Shown here: piece after piece, positions 47,001 to 60,500 of the stretch | Layout: each line of letters starts with the position of its first letter | Position numbering within the stretch: position 1 is the stretch's first letter | NCBI GenBank assembly: GCA_016785225.1 | Contig: JAFBJZ010000623.1 | Span: 720,501 to 784,500, forward strand | Source: Psettodes erumei | Lineage: Eukaryota > Chordata > Actinopteri > Pleuronectiformes > Psettodidae | DNA length: 64,000 bases | Direction: 5' to 3' | Notes under the pieces: model-generated | What the model was told of the DNA's origin: nothing | The model's database searches: none | The model's input: only the letters and a program-made list of their open reading frames with translations | Translations under genes and position numbers: made by a program

Positions 47001-47690
47001 ATTGATTGATAGCTATCCCAGCCTACCACACTCAGCCATGCTGCAGGCCTTTCAGCTGTTTTTTGTGTGCCCTTAGTTTTCTCATAGTTGTTGTACACAT
47101 TATGAGCAGGTATCAGCCCAGCGCATCACGAGGAAAATAGACACTGACGGAATCAAGGAAGCCCAGTGCATTCGGAACCGTGGATAATGCTTCGAAACGT
47201 CCCCTCAAAATCTGTGGGTTCACTTCTCAGACGCTCCATCCATCGTTTTCTGTAGTCCTTGAAGGAGGGAAGCCCACCAGATGGCGCAGAATTCCCAGTG
47301 ATTCATTCTGGCGCTTTCAACACAACATGACAAAACATGACATCTGATGAAAATATGCAATGCCAAGGCTGGACTACTGTGGTTCATCTAGCCGGCCTTA
47401 GTATTTATGAATCTCATATAGCCGTGGGTTCAGGGGGAGGAACAAAATCGTTTTGGGGGTTTGCAACCAGAACTCATGTCGTTGTTTTTTGGGCTTTTCT
47501 ACATTTGGCAACCCTGCTCCAAACTTTCACTTTAAGAAGGCGCGTCTACGCTGCAGTGGAGTGTGTTTATTACAAGCCTTAAAGTGGCACATGGAAACCA
47601 GGGGCTGATTCCTGCCTGGCACGGGATTCTCTGTCCACCTACAGATGCTTCCTGTCTGCTGTGAGGAAGTGCTTCGGAGAAATTGATCCA
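47001..47690. other. Intergenic space between cpvl and chn2
   Basis: Unique sequence without a recognisable gene or element. Confidence 0.5.
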
Positions 47691-47989
47691 CAGAGCGTGT
47701 GAACTGACTTGTCACAGACTATTTTTATTCCGCGTCGGTGGCACCGACCGTGTTTGCGGCAGCGTGAGCTCCTCGCCGAGGCGCACGGCGAGCGGAGCGG
47801 AGCGGAGCGGAGGGGGTTGGGGTGGAGGGGAGAGACGGATCCGTGGACTCAGACATACAGACGAGACGTGAAACGGTGCGATAGACGAAGCACACTGGGA
47901 CGAGAGGGCAATGGAGGCACCGGCGGGGACGAGCTGCTGTGAGCGCACCTTGGCCACACGGGAGTGACGGAGCCGCGAAGCGGGTCGGG
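47691..47989 (+). promoter_or_regulatory. chn2: chn2 long-isoform promoter and 5' UTR (CpG-rich)
   Basis: CpG-dense DNA just upstream of the chn2 start codon, with no TATA box. It includes tandem GGAGC pentamers at about 47791-47812. The head-to-head layout with cpvl is about 2.1 kb between start codons. The transcription start is not located. Confidence 0.6.
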
Positions 47990-48038
47990 ATGGCAGCATC
48001 CAGCAACTCAAGCCTCTCAGGTTCATCTGTGTCCTCTG
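47990..48038 (+). CDS. chn2: chn2 exon 1
   Basis: ATG in a GGGATGG context encodes MAASSNSSLSGSSVSS plus one base. Donor GTAAGA. Confidence 0.96.
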
Positions 48039-51000
48039 GTAAGAGTTCGCATGACCCCGACTCAGTCACGCTCACTAATAATAATGCTTTCAGAGACATT
48101 TGTATTTGTGTCATGAATCAAACTTTTTAAAAATTATCCTGTACAAAGCCATCCCTCATAGGGTCATCATTAATACAAGCACCAAGAAGTGTGACATCCT
48201 TTTTATGTCTCCATCTGCATTTCTCATGCGCCCCAGTAAACAGTAAGCAGACATTAAAGTAGCCTTCAGCCGCTGCTGTGATTTAGGATTAATGATAAAT
48301 GAAAAGCATCCCCATCTGCTGTAACTGATACAGTGGGGGATACGGTAGAAGGGAAAGGACGCCTTCCCTGTGCAGGGGATTGTGAGGTTGTGAGATGCAG
48401 TCAGTATGAGCGTTGGGTTTGGATGATACCATTAGATTGCCAATCATCTCCATAATTCCCTTAGTGACTCTCCACTTGGCTGGCTTTGAGATTATCTTTG
48501 GCTTGTGTAGTCAACCATTTTCGCCTGAAAAAATGCATCAGAAGACTGGGATGTTTTCTGACACTACGAAAATCCTAATACGCTATGGTCCAACGACATG
48601 GAACAGCGCATGCTGCTTCAGTGTGCACAAGACTCCAATCAAGTCCCCTATTTTGCATATAATGAGGTGTAGTTCAGTAACTGTATGTTTGTTAAAAATT
48701 TCAATTTCAGAGTTTCAGTTTTCTCAAGGCGAGAACAGAAAGTGGGTTAGCAGCTGTTCAAACAAACCCAGCGCCTCCATGCTTGTCTCTGTGCAGCCAT
48801 ATCCCACTCTGCATTGATAAAACGCATCGCTCGTGTTTGCCAGGGTATAAAGTACAAACTCCACTATCGCAGTTGTGTTTGATGTGAAAGCCCCGCCAGC
48901 AACCAGAGGTGTGTGAGTTTATGTATGTGTGTGTGCAACACGGGGTGGGAGAGGCTGTTTCTAATACCAGGCTCATTCATTTAGGTTTATGTTTACTGTT
49001 TCCACCTATATTTTGCTTCCACTATGGAAAATCACAATGAGAAAACGGCCATAATCATGTGATACTTTTTACTTTCCCCAACAAATAAAAAATAGTATTG
49101 ATCACTGCATGTGAAAAAGCTATAGGTTTATTTCAGGGTGAGGACGTTTTCTAGTATGTTTATTTTACATTCCTGCTCTCTCTGCATCCTAACCACACTA
49201 CACAGCAGAGTCACATATCCCAAGGTACTGCCCATGGGAGGGACAGACGCTCATTTCCAAGCTGATATAGCTCATGGTAACCGCACGCTTCACAAAGCAT
49301 TATCTCATGTGTGCGTTTCAGAGAGCAGTGGATTTACTGCTTCGACCACTGCTGCTTTAAGAGGAAAGTCTTTTCTTTCTGTGGCATCAGAGGGTTGTCA
49401 TTACTGTTGGGCTCTCAATATAATTATCAGAGGTTACAAGCTGTGCTGCTGCCAGGGATAGAGTGGTTGTCACAAGGGTATTATTATTTTCATGCAGAGC
49501 TCTTTGGCAGTCAGACACAACATTTGAATAATCTTGTCTATGAGGCATATGACTCAAAAAACTGAATCTGAGTCTGCTCTGGTTGCAAACACAGTGCTCT
49601 GGGTGTAGTTATTTCAGCTCCCTCTAATGATAAGTCTGCCTAGTGATCTTGTTTTGAGGCTGTTGTTTGTGGGCAAGTGTGTAAATAAAGTTCATCCATC
49701 TTCTCTGTGATAAAATGATGGCAGCTTTTTATACTGAGTGGTGATCTATCCTGACGGTGAATGATTTATTCCTGTGCTTTCTGTGATTGATTGAAATGAA
49801 AGGAATGTTGGTACGTAACTACCTCATAGTTTAAACTGCATTATTTACACACATGGGTGTACCTTTTTTATAGGTAGTCATGATAGGTGACAAACTGAAA
49901 GGATGCTGTCACTAGATTGCAGCTAACATGTTGCAATTTCTTCCTTTCCCTAGAAAGCTATTTCCTGGCTCTTCGTCGAGATCAGGGAGATTCCTGCACA
50001 TTCTTGGCATGGGTGGGCATGGAAGCATGTACTGTACCAGCAGCATACTATTTGCCAGACGGCTCCGGGAAATAAAGCTTTGAAAATAAATTGAGGGATA
50101 GAGCATGAAAGTATGCCTTCTGCTGCGGGCCTTGAATGAAGAAATTGGTCAGGGAGGCAGAATTACAGCAGTCATGTATTACAGAGATCCCGCACATGTT
50201 TCTAGCAAATGCTGCATTTCACCCCAAGATCTTTCCATCGCTTCTGTTTCTAAATGGCGTACTCCTGGTTTTGTGTCACGTATAATGACTTCGTGAAACC
50301 GTCTGCATGTTTCACAGAATCAGCGAGCTAACCTGGCACATTGACTACAACAACAGGCTCCAGCAGTGACAGGAGGACATGTCCAAATCAGATCACTGAA
50401 TCACACTTTTCCTCATTTCAACTCACCTACAGCTCTAACAGCAAGGGTGGACAGCCCAGCAGCGCACCACAGGCGCCAGAGAGACACCCTCATACCTGTC
50501 ACCTGTTATCTGCTCAGCTTGTTTTGGACCAGTGTAATACACAGATGGTTTCCCTGCTGCATCCCACCAACTCTGCCTGCTTGTGTGCGTCTGGGCTGTA
50601 TCTCAGAGCTCTGCTCCTGAGGGTATTATTTCTTTATGTATGCCGATCATTGTTTCTGAAAATGGCCAAATCATACGTAATCACACTTCATCAGATTTGC
50701 AGTCTCAAAAAGCCTTACAAAGCAAAATTATGAAACAATGAATTCATAGGATAGTCTTCAAATTATTTGAAAAAGACTTTTTGCCAGAAAGTCTTTGCAA
50801 GTGGTTTTAAGTTGAGAAATGATCAATTTTAACACAGATATTTTTCTAAACCTTATCAAGTAGTTTTGTTGTGTAAACCTAACCAATGTGCAAAGGAAAA
50901 GAAATCTTGCTTCCAGGACAACTGAGTAGGAAAAGTGACCAACAACTGTTAAGTACTTTCAGCATTTGAAGCAAATCTGTGTAGAATCCTCTAAATCGGG

Positions 51001-51455
51001 CACGTGCCATGATGTTAGGTTAAATTAAAAGTGTTCAAGTGAACTGTGAAATTAAAATCTGTTTCCACCCCTGTGAATTTCTTTAGTTCTAGCAGAACAA
51101 ACACGGTAAAAATGCTGGCGGTGAAATGTTGGATGGTTCTGGTGGAGCACATTATTACCAACTAGTGATTGCTTTGTCAAGGTCACAGTAAGAGCGACGC
51201 TCACAGTCAGTGTGACGAGAAGACTCGGGGCGTCATGATTGCGTGGCACTATCACAGCATGAAATAAAAAATAAGAAAAGCTGGGGATCAGCACCAGTAC
51301 AGAAAAGACCACAGACTCACATCCATGTTGAAAGAGACTGGTGCATTTCCACTATTACAAACCTTTGAAGTCTAACAGGGTGACAGTGCTCTCAACTTGT
51401 TGAGCTGTTGAGCCATGTACTTGTCACAGCTCTTTAAGTTACTGTTTTATGTACT

Positions 51456-51516
<61 letters not shown>

Positions 51517-54500
51517 ACTCCAGACACAGACATTATCTCAGGGGAGAGGAAAAGTCTCAATTTTCATTCATCACCTATTCTCTTTGTCACCGAAGTAAAC
51601 ACCTGCCGGTAATTATTTTATTGAATGCCTCTGACTGGTAAGTAATGGAGGGAAACACAATTAATAGCTGTGTCTTTCGGGGGTGGGGGTGCACTGGCTC
51701 CTCCAGAATTTTAAATTCTCCCTGATCATCAGACACCACACAAACTCTGACCCACTTAGAAGTTCTTTTTGATGTTCTCTGGGTTTCCTGTGTGTTTGGT
51801 CGGGAGTGGGTATACAGTGTAGCTTGGTGTATTTGCACGTACCGCGTGTGCATGTGCATGTGTGTGCCAGCGTTTGCCTCAGCATCACTCCCTTTCTCTG
51901 AACCGAGGCTGCTGCACAGTTCAGCCCGAAAAGCCATCGGTCATTAAAAAGAATCAGATTGAAAAGAGAATATTTGGCAGCCAACCAGATGAAATCACAT
52001 TCTTTAAACAAGCCGCAGTGGAATAAATCTTTCAAATGGTTGCCGGCGCAATACACTGTGACAAAGCTTAGCAATGAGACAATACATTTTGCCAGGCAGC
52101 TCCGCTACACATCAGCAGAGGGCTGAAGCCTATATAGTTGTATTTGAAGGAAGGCATGCTGTGGGTGGATTTGTCAGGAACATTTACCCTTTAGAAAATT
52201 CACAATCATTCGCAATATTATTGAGCTTTTCATTATATGCACCTATCTTTGCTTTCCTCTGCAATAAATTCAGTTCATTCCAAAGTAACCGTGCTGCTTG
52301 TGATGAAAAGCATGTATGTTTAAATCATGCTGCAACCAGCCTGCGCTCAGAGCAGAGCAAAGAGCACGAAGGAAGCTTACCTGCACTTAAAGTGCCACCA
52401 GGTGAAACAAGACCATGCAGAGACTATTCTAATACACCTTTAACACTCTTCCATGAGTGAGTTTCACAATATCCCTGGCTGTATCTCAGTGCCCACATCC
52501 AACAAGTGCTCACTAGTTTTCATCGAGCGAGTCCCTTCCCCTCTCAGGTGTGTTGCATTTTCTTCCCTCTGGGGTAGCGGGGGTGTGTTGCTCATGTGCT
52601 GATGAGTGCAAAGGAATGTTTGAAATGAACAACATGTATCTTCTGGACCGTCATGATTCATTATTCACATACTCTACGCTGGAAATAAAATTACTGAGTA
52701 TTGTTAATTATTTAGCAGTTTGACAAACAGCTGATTATCTTTTCAAGGATCATTCTTGACCTTGGAAACAGCAGTTTGACCAAAAAAGAGGTCCAGTTTA
52801 TAGAAGCTGCCGTGTGAAATATGGTTCTAAACTCTGCTCGAAAAAAGTGATGTCAACATCATTATTACATTATGAGTTAAAATACATACACCATTTATAT
52901 CATAAGGGCCAGGCATTTTATTACATCACTGGCAATGTGTTACAGTAGCAAATTTTCCCATATTCTTGACTCACTTAGTGACACTCTATTACAAGTCAGT
53001 GAGTGGGTGCTGCAGTAAATTATCGGTGGCGACAGGGCATTTGCTTCATCACCTCTCCTACTCTTTTTGAGCTAATATCCTGTAACAGCACGCGCCATTA
53101 TATATTCCAGGAACGTGTTCACATAATCGTAAATCAGCCACAATATTTCCCAGAGGATGGTCTTGCCGTGAATGCTGAGGTCTAAATTGTCTTAACTTCC
53201 CTCAGTTTTGATAGTGGGTGTGGACACGTGCACTCTGCCTCAGAACAGAGACGTTGTTTCCGCGACCCTGTTAGCGTAGATCAGGTGCGTGCCACTCGAT
53301 GTTAAGCAAGATGAGCCGACACCTGTATTGATTGTCCTTGAAGCAGAGGTGCTGATTGGGGGTTGCGTTCACGGGTGTGTCTCGAGCTGCGGCTGCACAG
53401 TGTGATGCCATGTGCATAATTATAACAGAGATAAACATCAGTGGCATAATGGTGGTGAAGGGCTCACAATTCAGTCTACTGGGGAAGGGGCAGAACTGGA
53501 GGTTTTAATGAGAAAAGAAGGCACAGTCTATTAACACAGTCTACTGAGTTCATAACAGACCCCGGCTTTATTTTTGTGTTTTACAGACCCTGAGGATTAC
53601 CAACCACCCATATGGAAGTCCTACTGTGAGTAATTCATTCATTTTGTATGCTAATTAGCAATGCTCTAACCTGATGTTGGCCTTTAGTATGTTTCTTTAA
53701 ATAACAGCACATTTATTTGTGATCTATAAAGACCAGAGACATGTTACTGTTCATGAAAGAATCAGTTTTTTTATATATATACAGTACAATTAGATACACA
53801 CTGCAGGTTCCAAAATGCTGCACACACTTAAACAAAAGAACACATTCACCCACACAACACTTTCACACATGCACAAAAGCAAAGCAGTGTATCCGTGATC
53901 TGCGACTAAAGTAGGTTACCATCATCCAGGAAAATAAGATTTTCTACCTGCTCTGCTGAAATTGGGTCCTCGGAACACCCACCTCATTGTAGAGTGTTTT
54001 GCCATGTGGGAGGAAATGGGTTGACTCCTCAGAATATATGTGATGCGTTTGCTGAAGCCGAGCACAAATCATTTCAGCTGGAAACTCTGTGCCTGGCCTT
54101 AGAGAGACTATTACATTTGATTTAACCAGTTTAATTTCATAGCTTCTGTATGCACTGATCAAATATCTTGTCCGTAAAATGTTTCCAATAACGCAGTATT
54201 TCTAAAGTTACCCATCGTCTCCTGACTCCTCTGGTCCTCTGCTCAGGTATTTTTAGAGCTTGCTGTGTCACAGGAATGGATCATGTCCTGATCCTGCTCT
54301 GTTTGGCTTGAGGCAGCCTGACAAAACATGAAAATGTCACGAGTCAGGACATTTTCACAGTCAGGAGTCTTCCTTCCCCCCGCTTAGAGAATCTGCTGTG
54401 CTGAAGACTTGGGCCAACCATACACAGTGATTTCATTGCTGTAGAACAGATTGTCAGTAAAGAGGATGCTGTTGTAAATCTTTTAAAATTCCCATCCACA

Positions 54501-57500
54501 CATGGCATCAAGGAGCAGGTGTATTACAGTACAAAAACAGTGAAAATTGTTATTATCGCAGGAGTTTTATACAGCGACTAGTTGAGAAATGTGTCAGTTT
54601 TATCAAATACAGAAATGAGAGATGTATGAGAGACACTCCAGTTCATTCCAAAGGATTCAAAATTGGACATGATGAAAGAAACCACACTCAGCCACTCTTT
54701 TTCTTTTTTTTTCGTTGCTTTGGTGATGTTTCTGTCGTGACAGACATCTGGTTCTGGGAAACACCAGAACCAGCAGTGTTTTGGCCTCTCTGAATATTTA
54801 AGCAGTAATTGTACTAATTCTAGGAGGTCACCAAGGTGTTTGTGGTGTGCCTGCTGCAAATCCCTGTTCACTTTGCTTCACATGTGTACTCCCAGTTCTC
54901 CCAGTATTTAAAGTACATCTAATACACAGACACGTGGATTTGCAGCATCTATGTATTTGTAAGTGATATTACAAGGAATAGTGTGCAGCTCTAGGCGCTC
55001 AACAGGTCTTAATTCACTCCTTAGGATTGCTGATATGTGGCTCCTGTCATGTTGCATATTTAAGGTAATGGCTCCTTTTGTGCCTTGTTTCCTTTGCGCT
55101 GAGTCAAAGCTGTGGTCAGAAGTTGGACTTAAAGGCTGTTAACTAAAGATGTTGTTTTATGTCTTGTAGTAGTCCCATTTGTTAAAGCTGCATTGCGTCG
55201 TTTAGTTTCCTTCATATTTAAGTTTTTGTTAAGGTTGTTATTTTGGTAAGAAATCTACAATGTGTATGTAATTACAACTTGTACAGCGCTGTAGTGCATA
55301 ACTCAGTAGGGCAGACGGCCTTAAATAGCATGATGTATTTCTCTAACAGTGTACCAGCTACAGCAGGAAGCCCCGAGACCAAAGAGGATCACATGTCCCC
55401 AGGAGGTCAGTACATTTTGAAATGTCCATACAACAGGCTACTGTATGAGGCTGAAATGATTCATTCCATGGCTTCATCAACCATTCAGCGAGTAACTTTG
55501 CAGAGTCCAAAGTACAAACTTTATGCCTGATATTTGAGAAGCAGCATTTATCCTGTCATTAGTTTAGTCAATGAATTTAAGCACTGTGGCTGTGAGTGAT
55601 CAAAATAAATGACACAAACACAAAAAAGTCACATAACAATGAAGACAAGCAACAATCAAGTTATGAGCCAGCACCATCCTGTGCTTATGGATATGTTTTC
55701 TGATCATTTTTAAACAGGTAGGTAGATAGGCACCTTAGCAAACAGAACCAGCCACTGGTCTTGTTTATTTCTTTTTAACAGCAAAGGTTTTTTTTTTCCC
55801 TATCGCCTTCAAATGCATGCGTCTGTAGCTAGACTACAGTTTGCAATCTTGGTTTTCATCCTCAGGTTTTAGTCTGGAAAACATTCCCTGAGAATGATTG
55901 AGCCTGGCAGCTGGAAGCCAGCTAATCAAGTAACCAATGGGGAGTGACTCGCTGCCTCCCGAACCTCCCACACCTCATGAACTCAGTGGCATTCTGGAGT
56001 TAGAGAATTAAGTGCAATCCCGCAGCTGCATGGTTTTAGCCTTTGCTTAAAATTTATGCAGGGACATATTTCATTGAATAGTCTAGGACAACCTGTTCAG
56101 GACATTCACTGTGTTTTCTTGTCTTTTTGGAATAAAGACTGTGATCAACTGCACCAGTGGTCTGTCTGTTTATTCAGTCAGGTGTAGAGAGGGTCTACGT
56201 CTGTCTGAAGGGGAGAGCACTGCTAAATGTAGCGAGCATATTTCAATCTAAAAGACTGAAAGGAAAGGTTCAAATAGGGAACTTTTTACTAATCAGACTC
56301 TAAGTTTGGATGATATTCACCCGATTTGTGTAACTCAGACAGCCTGACACAACATATTATCTTCAGATAAATTTTGGAATATATTTTTCACCCCCCATCA
56401 CTTAGATTGGAAGCACATTGAATGGCCAGTTTGAACAGGAGGAATGATTGCAGCAAGCAAAGTCCTGTTTTAGTGGTCATATGGACACCTGAGTATAGCA
56501 AGAACAGTGACAAGTATAGGATCACTTTGGAGGGGTAGCACAGCGCTTCACTGCCCTCATTGAGAGAAGTGTCAATCTTCTATTGTACAAGCTCCCAGAA
56601 GTGATGCATGTCTCATCCCACTCTGAGTTTCACCACGCTATGATGAAAGTGAAAGTGGTGTGTTGGCTGTGTGAGATTAGTGGCTGCCTTCATTAATTGA
56701 AAGCACTAAATAATATTTCACATATTACCCAGAGATAATATGGGTTCCCAGAGAGCAATTCTGACCATAACTGTGAATTTTAAGAGATTCTACTCTTCAT
56801 GTCTGTCTTTTGACTAAAAAAGGTGGTTCTACAGTAGATAGGTAACTTGTTTATAATTCCCTATTCTCTAAAAGTTTACATCAGTCAGTCTGTCAGTCAC
56901 CGCTGGTGTTTGAGTTTGTTTTTTTTGTTTTTAGCCATATCCTGTGCAGGATTTGTAATACAGAAACACCATATGCACTGGTGTGAGACAGTAACACACT
57001 AAATGCTAACATTTTGCAGATGGCCATCTATCACTGGCTGTTTCTCTGACTGCCTCTTATTCATCTCCACACTCTGTGATTTGGCTTTGTGGTTTTGTAG
57101 CTGCGAACAGACATGGGGGCATAGATGAAGATAATCTGTCCGTGGTGGAGAGTCCTCTATCTTTCACCCAGGCCGTAATAACAATTTGCAAAGCCATTTA
57201 ATTGAGCTCTCATATCATATTGCTCTAGCCAATATTTCTTCTTCTGGTTCACAGATGGAGACCAGACCCAAATACTATGGCAGAGAGTGAGTGTAACTTA
57301 ATTACTGTCATCATTTTTTATGCTTGTTTTTCAAATATTGTGCAGTGAATGGCTTTATTTATCATTGCTGACATCAGATGTGGTCAGGGTTTAAGTGGGT
57401 GGATATATATTTTATCTGTATGCATGTCATGGTGCTCAGAATAACAGCCTGAACTTAACATCAAAAAGGTAAATCTTTGAAGTGTGAGGATAAAACCGCA

Positions 57501-60500
57501 ATATTTTATTTATTTATTTATTTTTACAGATTTCATGGTGTGATCTCTCGGGAATATGCAGATGAGCTGCTGGCAGGGATGGAGGGGACTTACCTCATCA
57601 GGGAGAGCCAAAGACAGCCAGGGACACACACCTTGGCTTTAAGGTACCATCACATCAGTATAATGAGGTCAAGTTCATGAAGGTCATGCCCAACATCTGC
57701 CCAGAGCTCGCTCCGTCTCCACCTTCTCCTCTTGTACTCAGCCACTCAACCACGTCCACCTCTGCTCCTTTCCACTCCCTCTGTATTTAAGCCCATCATC
57801 ATGCATGTCTCTCAACCCAGGTTTGGGAACCAGACGCTCAACTACAGGTTGTTCTACGATGGGAAACACTTTGTTGGGGAGAAGAGGTTCGAGTCGGTTC
57901 ACGACCTCGTGACAGATGCCCTCATCACTCTCTACATTGAGACCAAGGCAGCAGAGTACATCGCCAAAATGACCACTAACCCCATCTACGAGCACCTCGG
58001 TTACACCTCGCTACTCAAGGACAAGATGGTGCACAGGTTGAGCCGTGGACGCACAGAGCCACGCAGGGTCACCTTCCAGAAAGACGAAAGGGTGAGTCAC
58101 CTGGAGCGTATCCATTCTCCAGTTTTAATTTTACTTTTGAGTTTTGAGATTTTTTACTCTAATGAGTAGGCACTACTGCTATTTGTCAACTATTGTCAAA
58201 TTTCTACTGCTGAAGTTGAGCAAGATTACGGCTTCACAGACCTGCTTTCCAGTACATCTGATACAATAAGTCAGTAAATGACTGCTTTGGTTGGTAAAAT
58301 ATTAAATGTAAATCATTTTGCTCGTCAATTAATGTTAAAATTATTTATCCAGCTGAAATTGAAAACACTTTTTGGACGGAGGGTGGGACAGAACAATTTT
58401 AAGATGTCACTTTTGCCGAAAAGAGACTATGAATATTTTTGGTTATATATAGTATATTATTGATTGATCAGAAATGAAGCTTCTTTGTTGGTCAATCAGT
58501 GCTCTCTGTGGGTTGTGACATTTAAAGGAGTGACCTTGAAATCTATGGGAAACTGTTACAGACATTTTGTATGATATCATACCAAAATCATTATCAATCA
58601 AAAAAACTTTGATTTATCAAAGAAACTGATCTTTACTAAAAAACTTTGCTTTAATTTTATTATCCATAGACTTATTTATGATTCTAAACTCTGAGCTTGC
58701 AAATGACCCATACAAAAGATCTTGGGCATTTTTGTAGGCCCCTTGATAGACACTTTATGATAGCAGGATTTTCAGTCTACTTCCATCTTCCTGAACATTT
58801 CCAGTAGGATGAGAGTGCTTGTGAGAGGATACTTTGTCCTGTTAGTGAGACGTGCATTATCCCTGTAGCCCCTGGATGTGTTCACTGCCGCCATGCTTCA
58901 GTGCCTCCTCTGAAAGGTAATGATGACCAAGGGGACTGGGACTTTGCTCTGCCTGCCATGCATATCAGACAAACCGATCTTGGGTGAGACACATTGCACA
59001 TTGTATTCATTGGCACTCACGAGCTCTTGCCAGATTGAAGTCTGTGAATGATTTATCAATGAGGAACTGGAGGAAATGTTGTAAATAAGCCTCCACTAGG
59101 TGGCAACATTAACTTGTTTCCGCTCTCTCTTGCCCTGAGATGGCACTTAGAATCATGCCAAGCTATTTTTACAGTCAAATAATATTTTATTGTTTTTTTT
59201 CTTCTTCAGGGATTTCATGAGCTGTATTTTTAATGTGCCTCTCAGCTTGAAAACAAGATTTATTCCTTTAGGAACTCTTTGTCTTCAAAATGTCAGTCTA
59301 TAGTTTGTCAGCTTGACAGTCAGTCATTGACAGACACATGACAGGCCTGTCAACAGGAGCATCAGTTGTATTATTAATATCATCAGTCTTCAGTTTGGTC
59401 TCTGTAATTTGAGACATAAGCCATTAATGCAGCACTTTTGACCCTAATGGCCATCAATCAGTCAACAGTCCATTGACTCCTGGTTTTAAATAAGCTGCGT
59501 ACAGACGCAGGTGCCACTACAAGCCTCCAGGGAGCGTCTAGAGTAGAGAGCCGCCCTCAGAGGTGCTCAAAGACCTACAGACTGACCAATGTTTGCTTGA
59601 CACACAGTGCTTTATTGAATACTGTCAAGTAGTGTCGCTCTTTGTTTGATTCGCAGCTTCGATGTTTGAAATTGTGTGGACTGCAGACTCCAATAACCTC
59701 CCTTTTGGCAAGTAAATCTGGAGCATGTCTTTTGCTAAATGTCACATTGTCAGTCATCTAGACGCTTTTGGAAAACCTACTTCATATTCCTCCTGCCATG
59801 AGGATCTGAGTCAGTGGCGGCTGTGATGATAGCAGGCTTTGTAAGCCAGCGTCTGAAAAACCACCTGCCAGTCATGCGCAAGAAGAATGAGAGGAAGACT
59901 GTGTCCAAGAATCAGACACTCGGCCTCGATGGCCCGAATCCGTGGTTGCTTTTTAAACTCCATGTTTACCGAATTCACAGCCACGCCCTGAGGCATTACA
60001 GCCACAGTAGCTTCAGTGTATAGTCAACATTCACATGTTTACTTTACTTGGTGTTAGCTTGATACCGCCATATTGCCATGACTGCAAATTCTTGTGTAAT
60101 TAAAATACTCCCAGAAGGTGAGGGGAGGGGGTACTTGAGGTGACCTGTAGATCGGCCTCCTCAGCTTCCCTCTCATTGCATGTGCAGGAATACACTCACC
60201 ACTCCTGACACACTGGTCTGCTCGCCTTTTCTGGAAGGATTTCCAAACAAATGATCCTGTTGTTTGTTAGGATTATTACCTTTTTGTCCCAAGTTTCATG
60301 CTACATGCTACAAATGCAAAAAAAAAAAAAATCTTTGGTTTTTTAGGTGTAAAATATCAAATTGCTCCTCACACAGTGCACGTTTCAAGGCATCAAGTGT
60401 CTCTTTATTTTCCAGCATTTCTACTGCAGACAATTTTTGAATAATGGTCGATATCTGCCATACCCTACAGTACTGTATGTCTTTTTTTCCTGTTTGTTAG

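Noticed and set aside
47712..48114. Minus-strand frames of 104 and 129 codons over the chn2 promoter
   Set aside because: Antisense readings of CpG-rich promoter and exon 1 DNA, where stop codons are rare.
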